From Paracoccus chinensis (GTDB lineage: Bacteria; Pseudomonadota; Alphaproteobacteria; Rhodobacterales; Rhodobacteraceae): a DNA stretch of 64,000 nt. Positions 1 through 8,296 of this stretch are shown here, piece by piece. Position 1 is the first letter of the stretch; every line of letters starts with the position of its first letter. Below the pieces are notes generated by a model, which made no database searches, was not told where the DNA came from, and saw only the letters and a list, made by a program, of their open reading frames with translations. Where the stretch lies: positions 57,898 through 121,897 of the forward strand of contig NZ_FNGE01000011.1 in NCBI RefSeq assembly GCF_900102885.1, read 5' to 3'. The position numbers and the translations under genes were made by a program.

Positions 1-483
1 CCGGGGGTCGAGCTGCACCTGATCGGCCCGCTGCAGTCCAACAAGGCGCGCGCCGCAGTCGAGCTGTTCGACGCGATCCACAGCCTGGACCGCCCCTCGC
101 TGGCACAGCGGCTGGCGCGCAGCGTGCAGGACCTGGGCCGCACGCCCCGGATGTTCGTGCAGGTAAACACCGGGGACGAGCCCCAGAAGGCGGGCATCCT
201 GCCTGCCGAGGCGGACGGCTTCATCGCGCTCTGCCGCAGCCTCGATCTTCCGGTCGCAGGCTGCATGTGCATCCCGCCGGAAGGAGAAGACCCGCTGCCG
301 CATTTCCGTCTGCTGCGCGTGATCGCCGAACGGAACGGCCTGAACGGCCTATCCATGGGCATGAGCGCGGATTTCGAGACCGCCATCGCCGAGGGGGCGA
401 CCCATGTGCGGGTGGGCAGCGCAATCTTCGGCGAACGACCGAAGAGGGCAGCCGGAGACGCGGACCCGGCATCCTCGGACTAG
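1..483 (+). CDS. yggS: YggS-family pyridoxal-phosphate homeostasis protein, 3' part
   Basis: The frame is open from base 1, so the N-terminal part, including the PLP lysine, lies outside the window. The visible 160 residues contain the family motifs HLIGPLQSNK, VQVNTGDEPQKAG, GCMCIPP, LSMGMSADFE and HVRVGSAIFG. YggS/PLPBP is a fold-type III PLP-binding protein without a known catalytic reaction, and it buffers cellular PLP and amino-acid pools. The last dozen residues after IFGERP are Ala/Asp-rich and run past the usual family end. No gene follows for about 550 bases. Identification is secure from the motifs; the 5' truncation is due only to the window edge. Confidence 0.93.
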   Translation, partial: PGVELHLIGPLQSNKARAAVELFDAIHSLDRPSLAQRLARSVQDLGRTPRMFVQVNTGDEPQKAGILPAEADGFIALCRSLDLPVAGCMCIPPEGEDPLPHFRLLRVIAERNGLNGLSMGMSADFETAIAEGATHVRVGSAIFGERPKRAAGDADPASSD

Positions 484-1029
484 GGTCCGGCGAGGTCGCC
501 ATGGTTGCCAGGGCATGCCTGAGCCGACTGCACCCCCTTCTGGCCAGATGCCCGATATTCTTGATCCGGAAGGATGCCGCCGCATCCTCCGGTCCAGCAA
601 GCGGAAGCCCGCAGCCTGAAGAGCGGCGTCGCATCTCCCGATGCGGAACCGTTTGGGAGCGGGCCAACTCCTGTGGAGTGTCCCCAATGACGGACGCGCT
701 GTACCGTTCCGCAGGTATGGCTGGAGATACCGGGACAAGGCGCCGGAACGCTGGGCCGGATGCCCAAGGGGGCTGGCCGTGGCGCAGACTGTCGCATGCC
801 GAAGTCGGCGACATGGCCGTCGATTACCCACTCGCGTCATATCTGAAACACGCCAGAGACATCATCCCAGGAACATAACACAGGCGGGATTGCAGCCGCA
901 GCGTCCGGACCGGCAGGACGACCTTGGCACACTTTCCGGCAGGCGTTCACCTTCCATTGCGGAACGCATGAACTGCCGCCAGACCCGCGCCTCCGGTCTG
1001 ACTGGCGAGCCTCGGGCAGATAGGATTCC
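484..1029. other. gene-free stretch between yggS and the divL-like gene
   Basis: About 545 bases without a frame I can recognise. Open frames exist on both strands but their translations are Arg/Pro/Gly-rich and show no motif. Several short inverted repeats are present (for example GCATC/GATGC near 630-644). It could be remnant DNA from a rearrangement, because the neighbours on either side do not look like a natural pair. I see no tRNA, transposase or terminator with a T-run. Confidence 0.5.
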
Positions 1030-2610
1030 TCAGGCTGCTCCTGCCGTCGCCCGAGTTGCCGCGCTGCCCGAGGGCTCCCGTCCTGCTAGCAAGACGGCTG
1101 CGTCCGTGGTCAGCGTGCCCGTCATCGGGGGGGCGAACTGCACCATCCGGCGGCCGGCCGACAAGGGGCGCACCCGCCAGGACAGGATCGAGCGGTCGGG
1201 TCCCGCGATCGCGCCCTGCAGGGGGGCCTCGCCCCGGTCCGAGGCGAGCGCGCGGCGCAGGCTCTGGTAGCCGGGGCTGTCCGCCGCGATGCGCCGCCAC
1301 AGGTCCAGGTAGCCGCGCAGGCTCTCGGCCGCCCTGGCGCCCCAGATTGCTTCGAAGGCGCGGTTTGCGCTGAGCACGCGACCGTCCGAATCGAAGATGG
1401 CGACCGCCGCGTCGATCCCGTCCAGGATCTCGGCCCCAAGCGACAATTCTGCCTTGAAGCGGCGCGTCATGGCGATCTCGCCCGTGATGTCCTCGAACAG
1501 GAAGGCGATAGCCCCATCGGGGTGGGGGCGCCCGGTCACCCGATAGGTCTGTCCGCCCGGCAGCGACCAGGTCTCGACATGGCGGCCCGAGGCCGCCTCG
1601 GCCTCCAGGGTGGCGATGGTGTTGCGCCAGCTGGCATAGTCCTTGGGCTCGGGCACCATGCGCAGCTCGCGCAAGCCATCCAGCAGCGCGTGCAGGGTGG
1701 GGCGGGCGGTCAGAAAGCCGATGGACAGCCCTGTCAGGTCCATCAGGGCCGGGTTGAACAGCTGAAGCCGCCGATCGCGGTCGAAGATCGCAAGCCCCGT
1801 CGGCAGGTCGGCGAAGGTCTTGGTCAGCGTCTGGACAAATTCGCGCAGGCTGCGCTCGGCCCGCACGGCGCTGTCGGCGGGCACCGCGAAGATCGTGCGG
1901 TGCCCCTCGCCCGGCTGCAGGTGACAGTCGAACCAGCGCAGCTGCTCGTCGCCCTCGATCTGGGCGCGGGTCGTGCCCTCGGCCTCGGGCGGCAGGGTGA
2001 TCAGGCGCGGCAGGGGCCAGCGCGTTTCGTCCGTCAGCTGCGCCTCGACCGCGCAGAGATAGGCGGCATTCGCCCAGACCACCGCGCCCGCGTCATTCTC
2101 GCGCCAGATCAGCACCGGGGCATGATCGACCGAGTCCCGCAGGATCGACAGCTCATCCTCCAGCGCGGCAAGGGAGTGGGCGTTGACGGTGATCCCGGCA
2201 TGTTCGAGCCGCGGGTCCACGACCTCGATCCGGACAAGCCCGCTGCCCAGGTTCTGCAGGTCCAGGCGCAAGCCGGAAAGGCCCCCCTGCGCCGCCAGCG
2301 TGGCCGTGCCGTCCTGCGCCGCCAATTCCAGAAGGCGCTGGGGTTCATCGAACCGCTGGGCAAGCCAGGTCCAGAGCTGCGCCCAGTCCCCTTCACCAGG
2401 AAGGGCCTCGATCAGCGTCTTGGCCGGGCCGGTCGCGTCGATCAGGCAACGGTCGCGGAACAGGAAGGCGACCGGCTCGGCGTCGGGGCGCGCCGCAGGG
2501 GTCCGTTGCGCGCGCCGTCCCATGCCTGTCCACTGCGCCAGGGCGAGTCCGACCAGGACCGAGACAACCCCTGCCGCAAGGGCCAGCCCCACCGTGATGC
2601 CATCCGTCAT
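1030..2610 (-). CDS. divL: PAS-domain protein, DivL-like, without kinase domain
   Basis: The protein has 526 residues. An N-terminal membrane segment (about residues 8-27) is followed by a linker and at least three PAS-type regions (roughly 145-250, 260-380 and 390-490; note GLAIFDRDRRLQLFNPAL and AVAIFDSDGRVLSANRAF). The chain ends shortly after the last PAS with an Ala/Thr-rich tail, so there is no HisKA or HATPase domain. It lies 81 bases downstream of regB on the same strand. In Rhodobacter a PAS protein called DivL, which acts in the CckA-ChpT-CtrA phosphorelay, is encoded close to the reg cluster, and that is the basis for the symbol. Whether the missing kinase part is a lineage feature or a local truncation cannot be told from this sequence alone. 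Confidence 0.6.
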   Translation of the reverse strand: MTDGITVGLALAAGVVSVLVGLALAQWTGMGRRAQRTPAARPDAEPVAFLFRDRCLIDATGPAKTLIEALPGEGDWAQLWTWLAQRFDEPQRLLELAAQDGTATLAAQGGLSGLRLDLQNLGSGLVRIEVVDPRLEHAGITVNAHSLAALEDELSILRDSVDHAPVLIWRENDAGAVVWANAAYLCAVEAQLTDETRWPLPRLITLPPEAEGTTRAQIEGDEQLRWFDCHLQPGEGHRTIFAVPADSAVRAERSLREFVQTLTKTFADLPTGLAIFDRDRRLQLFNPALMDLTGLSIGFLTARPTLHALLDGLRELRMVPEPKDYASWRNTIATLEAEAASGRHVETWSLPGGQTYRVTGRPHPDGAIAFLFEDITGEIAMTRRFKAELSLGAEILDGIDAAVAIFDSDGRVLSANRAFEAIWGARAAESLRGYLDLWRRIAADSPGYQSLRRALASDRGEAPLQGAIAGPDRSILSWRVRPLSAGRRMVQFAPPMTGTLTTDAAVLLAGREPSGSAATRATAGAA

Positions 2611-2691
2611 GCGCCGTCCGCCGCGTCCTGTCCGGCGAGCGTGATAGCAGCTTGCGCCTTAAGAAATGGTTAAGCGGCAACCATGCCGCGA

Positions 2692-4038
2692 TCAATCCGC
2701 GATTGCGGGGTTGGGCCCGAGGGCGGCACGATCATCGGCCAGGATCGCCGCCTGGGGCCAGGTCACCCGGGCGACCGCGCCCTCCCGGTTGAAGAAGGCC
2801 ACCGTGCCACCGCTGCGTTCCAGCAGCGTCCGCGCGATGAAGAGGCCGAGTCCCATCCCCTCGTAGGGGCCAGAGGACGTCCCCGCCTTTCGGGTGGACA
2901 GATAGGGCTCGCCCAACCGTCCCAGCAGATGGGGCGGATAGCCTGGGCCGTCGTCCCGGATCTCCACCACGATCCGGCCGTGCTCGTGGCTGGCGTGGAC
3001 CTCGACATTGGCCGAGGCGAAATCGACCGCGTTCTGGATGAGGTTGCGCAGGGCGTGGATCAGCCCCGCGTCGCGCCGGATGACCAGGGCGCCCGCCGCG
3101 CCAAGCTCCATTCCGATCCGGGCGCCGCGCTGGCGGTGGGGCGCCGCGGCCTCGTCCAGCACATCGGCCAAGGGCGCGGAATGCAGCAGCAGGTCGTCCT
3201 TGCCGGCCGAGCCCATGCTGCGCAGGATGTCGCGGCAGCGATCGACCGAGCGGCGCAGTTCGGCCAGGTCCTCGGCGATCTCGGGGCGGTCCGCGAACTC
3301 GTCGGCGAGTTCGCCCGCGATCAGCTTGATGGTGGCAAGGGGCGTGCCCATCTCGTGCGCGGCCGCCGCGACGACCCCGCCGAGGTGCTGCAGCCGCTGC
3401 TCGCGCGCGAGCCCCATCTGCGTCGCGGCCAGCGCGTCCGCCGTCGCGCGCAGATCCGACGAGACGCGCCAGACACAGAGGGCGAAGAAGGCGCCGCCGA
3501 TGAACAGTTCCAGCACGCGCCCGACATACAGCGCCACCTCGGGGCGCAGGGGTCCGGGCAGGAAGGTCAGCGGCACGCCCGCGCCCGTCATCACCACCAA
3601 CATCGCCGCCGTGGTGGCTGCCAGCACGAGGATGTGGCGCAGGGGCAGCACCGTTGCGCCGATGGTCAGGGGCGACAGCACGAACAGCGCGAAGGGATTG
3701 CCGATGCCGCCGGTCAGGGTCAGCAGCGCCCCCGTCTGCAGCGTGTCGAAGCCCAGCTGCGCCAGCGCATGCCGGTCATCCGTACGCTGCACCCTGATGC
3801 CCAGGAGCAGGTTCATCGCAACCGCTGCCGCCATCACCAGTGCCACGGGGGCCAAGGGGAAGCGCGCGCCCACGGCCCAGGCCCCCACGACCGCTGCGGC
3901 CTGTCCCACAAGCGCGATCCAGCGGGCGGCGATCAGCGTGCGCGGGCGGACGGGTCCTGGACGAAGGCGGCCCTGCAGGAGCCTTGCGCCGTTGGTGGCG
4001 GGCAGAGGGTCGTGGCGTGTGGAAAACTTCGGTGGCAT
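2692..4038 (-). CDS. regB: redox-sensing histidine kinase RegB/PrrB/ActS
   Basis: A 448-residue sensor kinase. Six or so hydrophobic segments occupy residues 37-190. The quinone-associated redox box GGIGNPF is at 110-116. The H-box AAAAHEMGTPLATIK places the phosphorylated histidine at 228, and the redox-active cysteine lies in DRCRDIL at 268. These numbers sit exactly three residues beyond the published H225 and C265 of Rhodobacter capsulatus RegB. The N-box (RNLIQNAVDFA), G1 (DDGPGY) and G2 (GMGLGLFIA) follow. RegB phosphorylates RegA when the quinone pool and cysteine are reduced, and so controls respiration, photosynthesis, CO2 and N2 fixation genes. It is divergent from senC-regA across a 75-base spacer. 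Confidence 0.97.
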   Translation of the reverse strand: MPPKFSTRHDPLPATNGARLLQGRLRPGPVRPRTLIAARWIALVGQAAAVVGAWAVGARFPLAPVALVMAAAVAMNLLLGIRVQRTDDRHALAQLGFDTLQTGALLTLTGGIGNPFALFVLSPLTIGATVLPLRHILVLAATTAAMLVVMTGAGVPLTFLPGPLRPEVALYVGRVLELFIGGAFFALCVWRVSSDLRATADALAATQMGLAREQRLQHLGGVVAAAAHEMGTPLATIKLIAGELADEFADRPEIAEDLAELRRSVDRCRDILRSMGSAGKDDLLLHSAPLADVLDEAAAPHRQRGARIGMELGAAGALVIRRDAGLIHALRNLIQNAVDFASANVEVHASHEHGRIVVEIRDDGPGYPPHLLGRLGEPYLSTRKAGTSSGPYEGMGLGLFIARTLLERSGGTVAFFNREGAVARVTWPQAAILADDRAALGPNPAIAD

Positions 4039-4113
4039 GATGCGGGCCTTGCCTCGTTGGCGTGACGGTTGATAGCCACGGGCGCCGAACGCGGCAACGA
4101 AGAGGATGGACGC

Positions 4114-4737
4114 ATGACCGACCGCCGATTGATGATGCTGGGGCTTCTTGCCACCGTGCTGGTGCTGCTGACGGGATGGCTGTGGCTGCGTCCCGCCTCG
4201 GGCGATCCCTTTGCCGGCTGCCGCCGCTCGGTCGTGGCAGGCGGGGCAGGATCGCTGGGCGGCAGCTTTACATTGACGGACGAAACCGGCGCTCGGGTGA
4301 CGGAGGCGCAGGTCTTCGACCGGCCGTCAATCTTCTACATGGGCTATACCTATTGCCCGGATGTCTGCCCCATGGATGCCGCGCGCAACGCTGCTGCCGT
4401 GGACATTCTGGCCGAGCAGGGCATGTCCGTGAAGCCCGTCTTCCTGTCGGTCGATCCGGCGCGCGACACGCCCGAAAGATTGCGCGAGTTCACCGACGCC
4501 ATGCATCCCGAAATGCTGGGCATTACCGGATCGCCCGAAGAGGTGACGGCCGTCAGCCAGGCCTGGCGCGGCTATTTCCGGTTGAACGATGCCGAGGACA
4601 AGGAAAACTATCTGGTCGATCACACCACCCAGAGTTTTCTGGTTCTTCCGGGTCATGGAACGGTCGAGTTCTTTACCCGCGACACCAGCCCGGAACAGAT
4701 GGCCGAACAGATCGCCTGTTTTGTCGACGCTGCGTGA
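4114..4737 (+). CDS. senC: SCO/SenC copper chaperone for cytochrome oxidase assembly
   Basis: The ATG at 4114 follows an AGAGGA ribosome-binding site and gives 207 residues; the upstream TTG at 4069 is less likely. An N-terminal membrane anchor (about 7-26) leads into a periplasmic thioredoxin-like domain. The copper ligands are visible: CPDVC (Cys81 and Cys85) and the histidine of VDHTTQSF (His170). SenC/PrrC delivers copper to the CuA or CuB centre of terminal oxidases and also influences RegB-dependent signalling. It lies between divergent regB and co-directional regA, the classical Rhodobacter arrangement. Confidence 0.96.
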   Translation: MTDRRLMMLGLLATVLVLLTGWLWLRPASGDPFAGCRRSVVAGGAGSLGGSFTLTDETGARVTEAQVFDRPSIFYMGYTYCPDVCPMDAARNAAAVDILAEQGMSVKPVFLSVDPARDTPERLREFTDAMHPEMLGITGSPEEVTAVSQAWRGYFRLNDAEDKENYLVDHTTQSFLVLPGHGTVEFFTRDTSPEQMAEQIACFVDAA

Positions 4738-4773
4738 TCTCCGGCTGATACAAATCGCGCAATTCCACCATCG

Positions 4774-4787
4774 ATGATCCTGATCAA
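4774..4787 (+). promoter_or_regulatory. candidate FNR/FnrL-type box before regA
   Basis: The sequence ATGAT-CCTG-ATCAA matches the consensus TTGAT-N4-ATCAA at nine of ten positions. It ends 15 bases before the regA start codon, so a bound regulator would more likely block than activate transcription of regA from the senC side. Function is inferred from the match only. Confidence 0.5.
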
Positions 4788-4802
4788 GAAAACGAGATCG
4801 AC

Positions 4803-5357
4803 ATGAACGCAGAAAATGCCGCCCGCATTGGCGAGGACCCCAGCCTGCTTCTGGTCGATGATGACGAGATTTTCGTGACGCGGCTTTCCCGCGCGATGGA
4901 GCGCCGGGGTTTCCAGCCCCGGATCGCCACCAGCGTGGCCGCCGCGCGCGAGATGGTGGCTCAGGCCGCCCCAGCCTATGCTGTGGTCGATCTGCGGCTT
5001 GAGGATGGCAGCGGACTAGATGTTGTGGATGCCCTGCGGTCACGCCGAGAGAGCTGCCGCATCGTGGTGCTGACAGGCTATGGCGCGATCGCCACGGCGG
5101 TTGCGGCCGTCAAGATGGGCGCTGCGGATTACCTGTCGAAGCCCGCCGATGCCGACGAGGTGATGAATGCCCTGCTGGCACAGGCAAACGCATTGCCGCC
5201 GCCGCCCGAAAATCCGATGTCGGCCGATCGCGTCCGCTGGGAACATATCCAGCGCGTCTTCGAACAATGCGACAGGAATGTCAGCGAAACGGCACGCCGC
5301 CTGCATATGCATCGGCGCACGCTGCAGCGCATTCTCGCCAAGCGAAGCCCGCGCTGA
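4803..5357 (+). CDS. regA: response regulator RegA/PrrA/ActR
   Basis: A 184-residue two-domain regulator. The receiver domain has the acidic pair in LLVDDDE and the phosphorylation site Asp63 in YAVVDLRLEDGSG, with Thr/Lys switch residues in VVLTGYGA and YLSKPAD. After a proline-rich linker (PPPPENP) a Fis-type helix-turn-helix closes the protein (NVSETARRLHMHRRTLQRIL, about 159-178). RegA is the cognate regulator of RegB and binds many energy-metabolism promoters. The gene follows senC by 65 bases, a spacer carrying an FNR-like box. No strong Shine-Dalgarno is visible before the ATG. Confidence 0.97.
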   Translation: MNAENAARIGEDPSLLLVDDDEIFVTRLSRAMERRGFQPRIATSVAAAREMVAQAAPAYAVVDLRLEDGSGLDVVDALRSRRESCRIVVLTGYGAIATAVAAVKMGAADYLSKPADADEVMNALLAQANALPPPPENPMSADRVRWEHIQRVFEQCDRNVSETARRLHMHRRTLQRILAKRSPR

Positions 5358-5427
5358 AATTTTCGGGTTGCGGCTTCCCGAAGGATTTGCCATTCGGTCG
5401 TTCCATTTCGCGCGAAAGGAATGAGCA

Positions 5428-5751
5428 TTGGAAATAGACATGGACTCGATGTCGCTGGATGATCTGCGCGACCTGCGCAACCAGATTGATCGGGCGATCA
5501 GCTCCTACGAAACCCGCCGCCGCAAGGAGGCAATGGCCGCGCTGGAGCGGACCGCCAAGGAGTTGGGGTTCAACCTGAATGAGCTGACCGGCGCCTCGTC
5601 CCGCGGCCGTCGTGGCGGTTCGGGCGAAGGCCAGGCCAAATACGCCCATCCCGAAAATCCCAGCCAGACCTGGTCCGGCCGGGGCCGCCGCCCGCGCTGG
5701 GTGACCGAGCAGATCGAATCCGGCAAGTCGCTGGAAGACCTACGGGCCTGA
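5428..5751 (+). CDS. hvrA: H-NS-family trans-acting regulator HvrA
   Basis: A 107-residue H-NS-like protein. The N-terminal coiled-coil oligomerisation part (LDDLRDLRNQIDRAISSYETRRR) is followed by a flexible Gly/Arg-rich linker. The C-terminal DNA-binding motif (YAHPENPSQTWSGRGRRPRW) has the H-NS core in which the WxGRGRxPxW loop enters the AT-rich minor groove. TTG at 5428 is preferred as start because AAAGGA sits seven bases upstream; the ATG at 5440 would be 19 bases away. Rhodobacter HvrA adjusts photosynthesis and nitrogen genes to low light and ammonia. Its position directly after regA matches that genus. Confidence 0.9.
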   Translation: MEIDMDSMSLDDLRDLRNQIDRAISSYETRRRKEAMAALERTAKELGFNLNELTGASSRGRRGGSGEGQAKYAHPENPSQTWSGRGRRPRWVTEQIESGKSLEDLRA

Positions 5752-5772
5752 CGGCCTCGGCCCGCGCGGGCT

Positions 5773-6369
5773 TCAGCCGTCCAGGCGGGCCATCAGCGCG
5801 GCGAAACGATCCAGGAAGGCTGCGCGCGTCTCGGTCGGCGGGCGCAGCCGGATCGCCAGCCCCCCGGTGCTCGCACCTGGGGGCAGCGGAAACAGGCGGT
5901 CCGCCTCGGCAGGGCTGAAGCCGGCGATCTCGACTGCCTCGAGACGGGCGGACAGCCGGTCGGCCTGCTTGATCTGCGCCTTCATCACTCGCGGAATTAC
6001 CGCCGGAAGCCCGAAGCGGCGATGCACCGCCGCAGCGATCCGGGCGTCCATCTCGCGGTAGCCCGGCCCCAGCGCCGCCTTGACCGGCGAGATCATGTCG
6101 CCGATCACGTATTCCGGCGCGTCATGCAGCAGCGCCGCCAACTGCCATTGTGGCGCGATGCCCGGGTCCGTGCGGCTCACGATCTCCTCGACCAGCAGCG
6201 AATGCTCGGCCACCGTATAGGCCCAGTCCCCGCGCGTCTGCCCGTTCCAGCGGGCGACGAAGGCCAGCCCGTGGGCGATATCCTCGATCTCGATGTCCAG
6301 CGGCGTGGGGTCCAGCAGGTCCAGCCTGCGGCCCGACAGCATCCGCTGCCATGCCCTTGCGCGCGCCAT
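5773..6369 (-). CDS. HD-domain phosphohydrolase, YfbR-like
   Basis: A 198-residue protein with the metal-binding HD signature spread over VAEHSLLV, LLHDAPEYV and KQADRLSARLEAVE. The layout resembles the YfbR-type 5'-deoxynucleotidase family that dephosphorylates dNMPs, and many rhodobacterial genomes carry such a gene. The substrate is not proven by the sequence. It is convergent with hvrA, with only 21 bases between the stop codons. It could share a transcript with secB, whose terminator-like hairpin lies just upstream of this gene. Confidence 0.82.
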   Translation of the reverse strand: MARARAWQRMLSGRRLDLLDPTPLDIEIEDIAHGLAFVARWNGQTRGDWAYTVAEHSLLVEEIVSRTDPGIAPQWQLAALLHDAPEYVIGDMISPVKAALGPGYREMDARIAAAVHRRFGLPAVIPRVMKAQIKQADRLSARLEAVEIAGFSPAEADRLFPLPPGASTGGLAIRLRPPTETRAAFLDRFAALMARLDG

Positions 6370-6390
6370 CAGCAGGGACCCCCGAGGATG

Positions 6391-6419
6391 AGAAAGGGCC
6401 GCCCGAGGCAGGGCGGCCC
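6391..6419 (-). terminator. rho-independent terminator after secB
   Basis: GGGCCGCCC (6396-6404) pairs with GGGCGGCCC (6411-6419) around a six-base loop. On the minus strand the stem is followed by TTTCT, and it sits 27 bases beyond the secB stop. Confidence 0.75.
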
Positions 6420-6445
6420 ATGAAATGTGTCAGGGCGCATCGCCG

Positions 6446-6991
6446 TCAGGAGAGCGGCTGGCCTTGCGGGCGCTCGGCCCCCGACTGGGCGCGGCGTGCG
6501 GCTTCCTGCCGGTAGAGCGCGACAAAGTCGATCGGGTCCAGGTTGAAGGGCGGGAAGCCGCCGTCGCGGGTCACGTCCGACAGGATGCGGCGCACGAAGG
6601 GGAACAGCATCCGGGGGCATTCGATCATCAGGAAGGGATGCATCTGCTCTTCCGGCACGCCCTCGATGTGGAAGACGCCGGCATAGTCCAGCTCGCACAG
6701 GAACAGCTTGGCCTGGTCGGAGCTGTTCTGCGAGGTGACGCGGTACTTGCAGATCACCTCGTACTGGTGATCGGCCTGGCGCTTGCGGGCGTCGAGGCTC
6801 ACCTGCACCTGGATCTCGGGCGAAACCTCGCCGCCGATGCCCTTCTGGGCGACGATGTTCTCGAAGGACAGGTCGCGGGTGAACTGGGCCAGGATGTTCA
6901 GGCGGACGCCGGGCTGGGCCGCGGGTTGCGGCTGGGCCGGCTGCGCGCCCGATGCGCCGCCCGGGGCGCCGTTGGTGGTCTCATCGCTCAT
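6446..6991 (-). CDS. secB: protein-export chaperone SecB
   Basis: A 181-residue cytosolic chaperone that keeps precursors unfolded and hands them to SecA for Sec translocation. The family core is clear: VRLNILAQFTRDLSFENIV, VQVSLDARKR, YAGVFHIEGVPEEQMHPFLMIECPRMLFPFVRRILSD and the FNLDPIDFVALYR C-terminal segment. The first 25 residues are an Ala/Pro/Gln-rich lead and the tail is short and hydrophilic. It is followed by a strong hairpin terminator and preceded by fxsA on the same strand 55 bases away. Confidence 0.96.
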   Translation of the reverse strand: MSDETTNGAPGGASGAQPAQPQPAAQPGVRLNILAQFTRDLSFENIVAQKGIGGEVSPEIQVQVSLDARKRQADHQYEVICKYRVTSQNSSDQAKLFLCELDYAGVFHIEGVPEEQMHPFLMIECPRMLFPFVRRILSDVTRDGGFPPFNLDPIDFVALYRQEAARRAQSGAERPQGQPLS

Positions 6992-7046
6992 CTTGCGTCC
7001 TCGCGTCAGCGGTTCGTCCGCCTGTTAGCACCGGGTCGGCCGCCGC

Positions 7047-7553
7047 TCAATGCTGCGTCCAGCCAGACGGGCGACGGGGCCCGCGCGGCGGCAGCGACGG
7101 GGGCAGGTCGTCGGGGCTTTCGTCAACCTCCACGTATTCCGCGTCGATCACCGTGGCGCGGCCCGGCGGCGTGCCGTGGCGGCCGGTGCCGAAGCCGGCG
7201 GTCGTCACCCGGACCCGGCGGCCCAGGGTCCGCAGCAGCAGGCTGCGCAGCGGGGGGATCAGCAGCAGGATCCCCAGCGCATCGGTGAAGAAGCCCGGCA
7301 GCACCAGCAGCCCCCCGCCCAGCATGATCAGCGCGCCATGGGCGATAGGCTGGCCGGGGTCGCGGAACTCGTGCACCGCGCGCTGCAGGTCGGCCATCGC
7401 GGCCGCGCCCTGCCGGCGCATCACCCAGATGCCGATGACCGCCGAGGCCAGCACCCACAGGATCGTCGCACCCACCCCGATCTCTCCGCCGATCTGGACG
7501 AACAGCGCGATCTCGAGGATCGGCAGCAGGACGAAGGGGACCAGAAACCACAT
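7047..7553 (-). CDS. fxsA: FxsA-family inner-membrane protein
   Basis: Start set at the ATG whose product begins MWFLVPFVLLPILEIALFVQIGG. A GAGG sequence lies six bases upstream, while the longer frame to 7601 lacks one. The 168 residues carry three to four membrane segments with the FxsA hallmark EIxLFxxxG at the N-terminus and ALGILLLIPPLRSLLLR. A cytosolic, acidic and proline-rich tail with DAEYVEVDE closes the protein. In E. coli FxsA relieves exclusion of phage T7 by F plasmids; the general role is unknown. It is divergent from the Tim44-like gene over about 100 bases. Confidence 0.88.
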   Translation of the reverse strand: MWFLVPFVLLPILEIALFVQIGGEIGVGATILWVLASAVIGIWVMRRQGAAAMADLQRAVHEFRDPGQPIAHGALIMLGGGLLVLPGFFTDALGILLLIPPLRSLLLRTLGRRVRVTTAGFGTGRHGTPPGRATVIDAEYVEVDESPDDLPPSLPPRGPRRPSGWTQH

Positions 7554-7653
7554 GTTGAACCTCGCGCATGGGCCGCAACTGGACTTGGCGGCCCTCGGCA
7601 CCTACATAATCGAGCGATCCTTCCAGACCAGACCCTTGGGGCCAAAGCGCAGA

Positions 7654-8295
7654 ATGTCCAATACGATGCTTCAGATCGTCGTGCTTGCGGCCATTGCCGT
7701 CTTCCTCATCATGCGCCTGCGCAATGTCCTGGGCACCCGCGAGGGCTTCGAACGGCCGCCCCAGCCCGTGCAGGCCGCGCGTCCCGCGCCCGTGGCCGTG
7801 CCTGCCGAGGAAAGCGACGTGCTGGACCATGCCGAGGCCGGGACGCCCGCCGCCGAGGCGCTGAGCGCGATGCAGCGGGCCGAGCCCTCCTTCGCGGTCG
7901 GCCCCTTCCTGTCGGGTGCGCGCCAGGCCTATGAGATGATCCTGACCGCCTTCGAGCGGGGCGACCTGTCCGAAGTCCGCCCGTTCCTGGCGCCCCCCGT
8001 GGCCGAGGCCTTCGACGCCGTGATCGCGCAGCGCCAGGCTCAGGGCATCCGCACCGAGGTGCAGTATCTCGGCACCCGCGAGACCGCCCTGCAGGGCGCG
8101 AGCTTCGATCCCCAGACCGGCGCGGGCGAGATTTCCGTCCGCTTCGTGGGCGAGTTGATCGCCGTCCATCGCGACGCAGGGGGCAACGTGGTCGAGGGCG
8201 ACCCGAAGGCCGCGCGCAAGCAGCGCGACGTCTGGACCTTTGCACGCCGGATGGGTCAGGACGACCCGAACTGGCAGCTCGTCGCAACCGCCTGA
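7654..8295 (+). CDS. Tim44-like domain protein (TimA-type adaptor)
   Basis: The ATG at 7654 gives 213 residues: one N-terminal membrane helix (MLQIVVLAAIAVFLIMRL), a proline-rich linker, then a Tim44-like domain. Typical stretches are FLSGARQAYEMILTAFERGDL, LRPFLAPPVAEAF-like sequence, IRFVGELI-like strands and the end ARKQRDVWTFARRMGQDDPNWQLVAT. In mitochondria Tim44 recruits Hsp70 to the import channel; bacterial TimA proteins are periplasm- or membrane-associated adaptors. Smr starts two bases after its stop. Confidence 0.88.
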   Translation: MSNTMLQIVVLAAIAVFLIMRLRNVLGTREGFERPPQPVQAARPAPVAVPAEESDVLDHAEAGTPAAEALSAMQRAEPSFAVGPFLSGARQAYEMILTAFERGDLSEVRPFLAPPVAEAFDAVIAQRQAQGIRTEVQYLGTRETALQGASFDPQTGAGEISVRFVGELIAVHRDAGGNVVEGDPKAARKQRDVWTFARRMGQDDPNWQLVATA

Positions 8296-8296
8296 C

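Noticed and set aside
267..1270. Possible genes in the gap after yggS (frames on both strands)
   Set aside because: Translations are Arg/Pro-rich, have no domain motif, and no ribosome-binding site supports a start.
4775..4780. TGATCC as a -35 element of a sigma-E (RpoE/ChrR) promoter before regA
   Set aside because: No TAAGA-like -10 follows at the required spacing, and the bases fit an FNR-type palindrome better.
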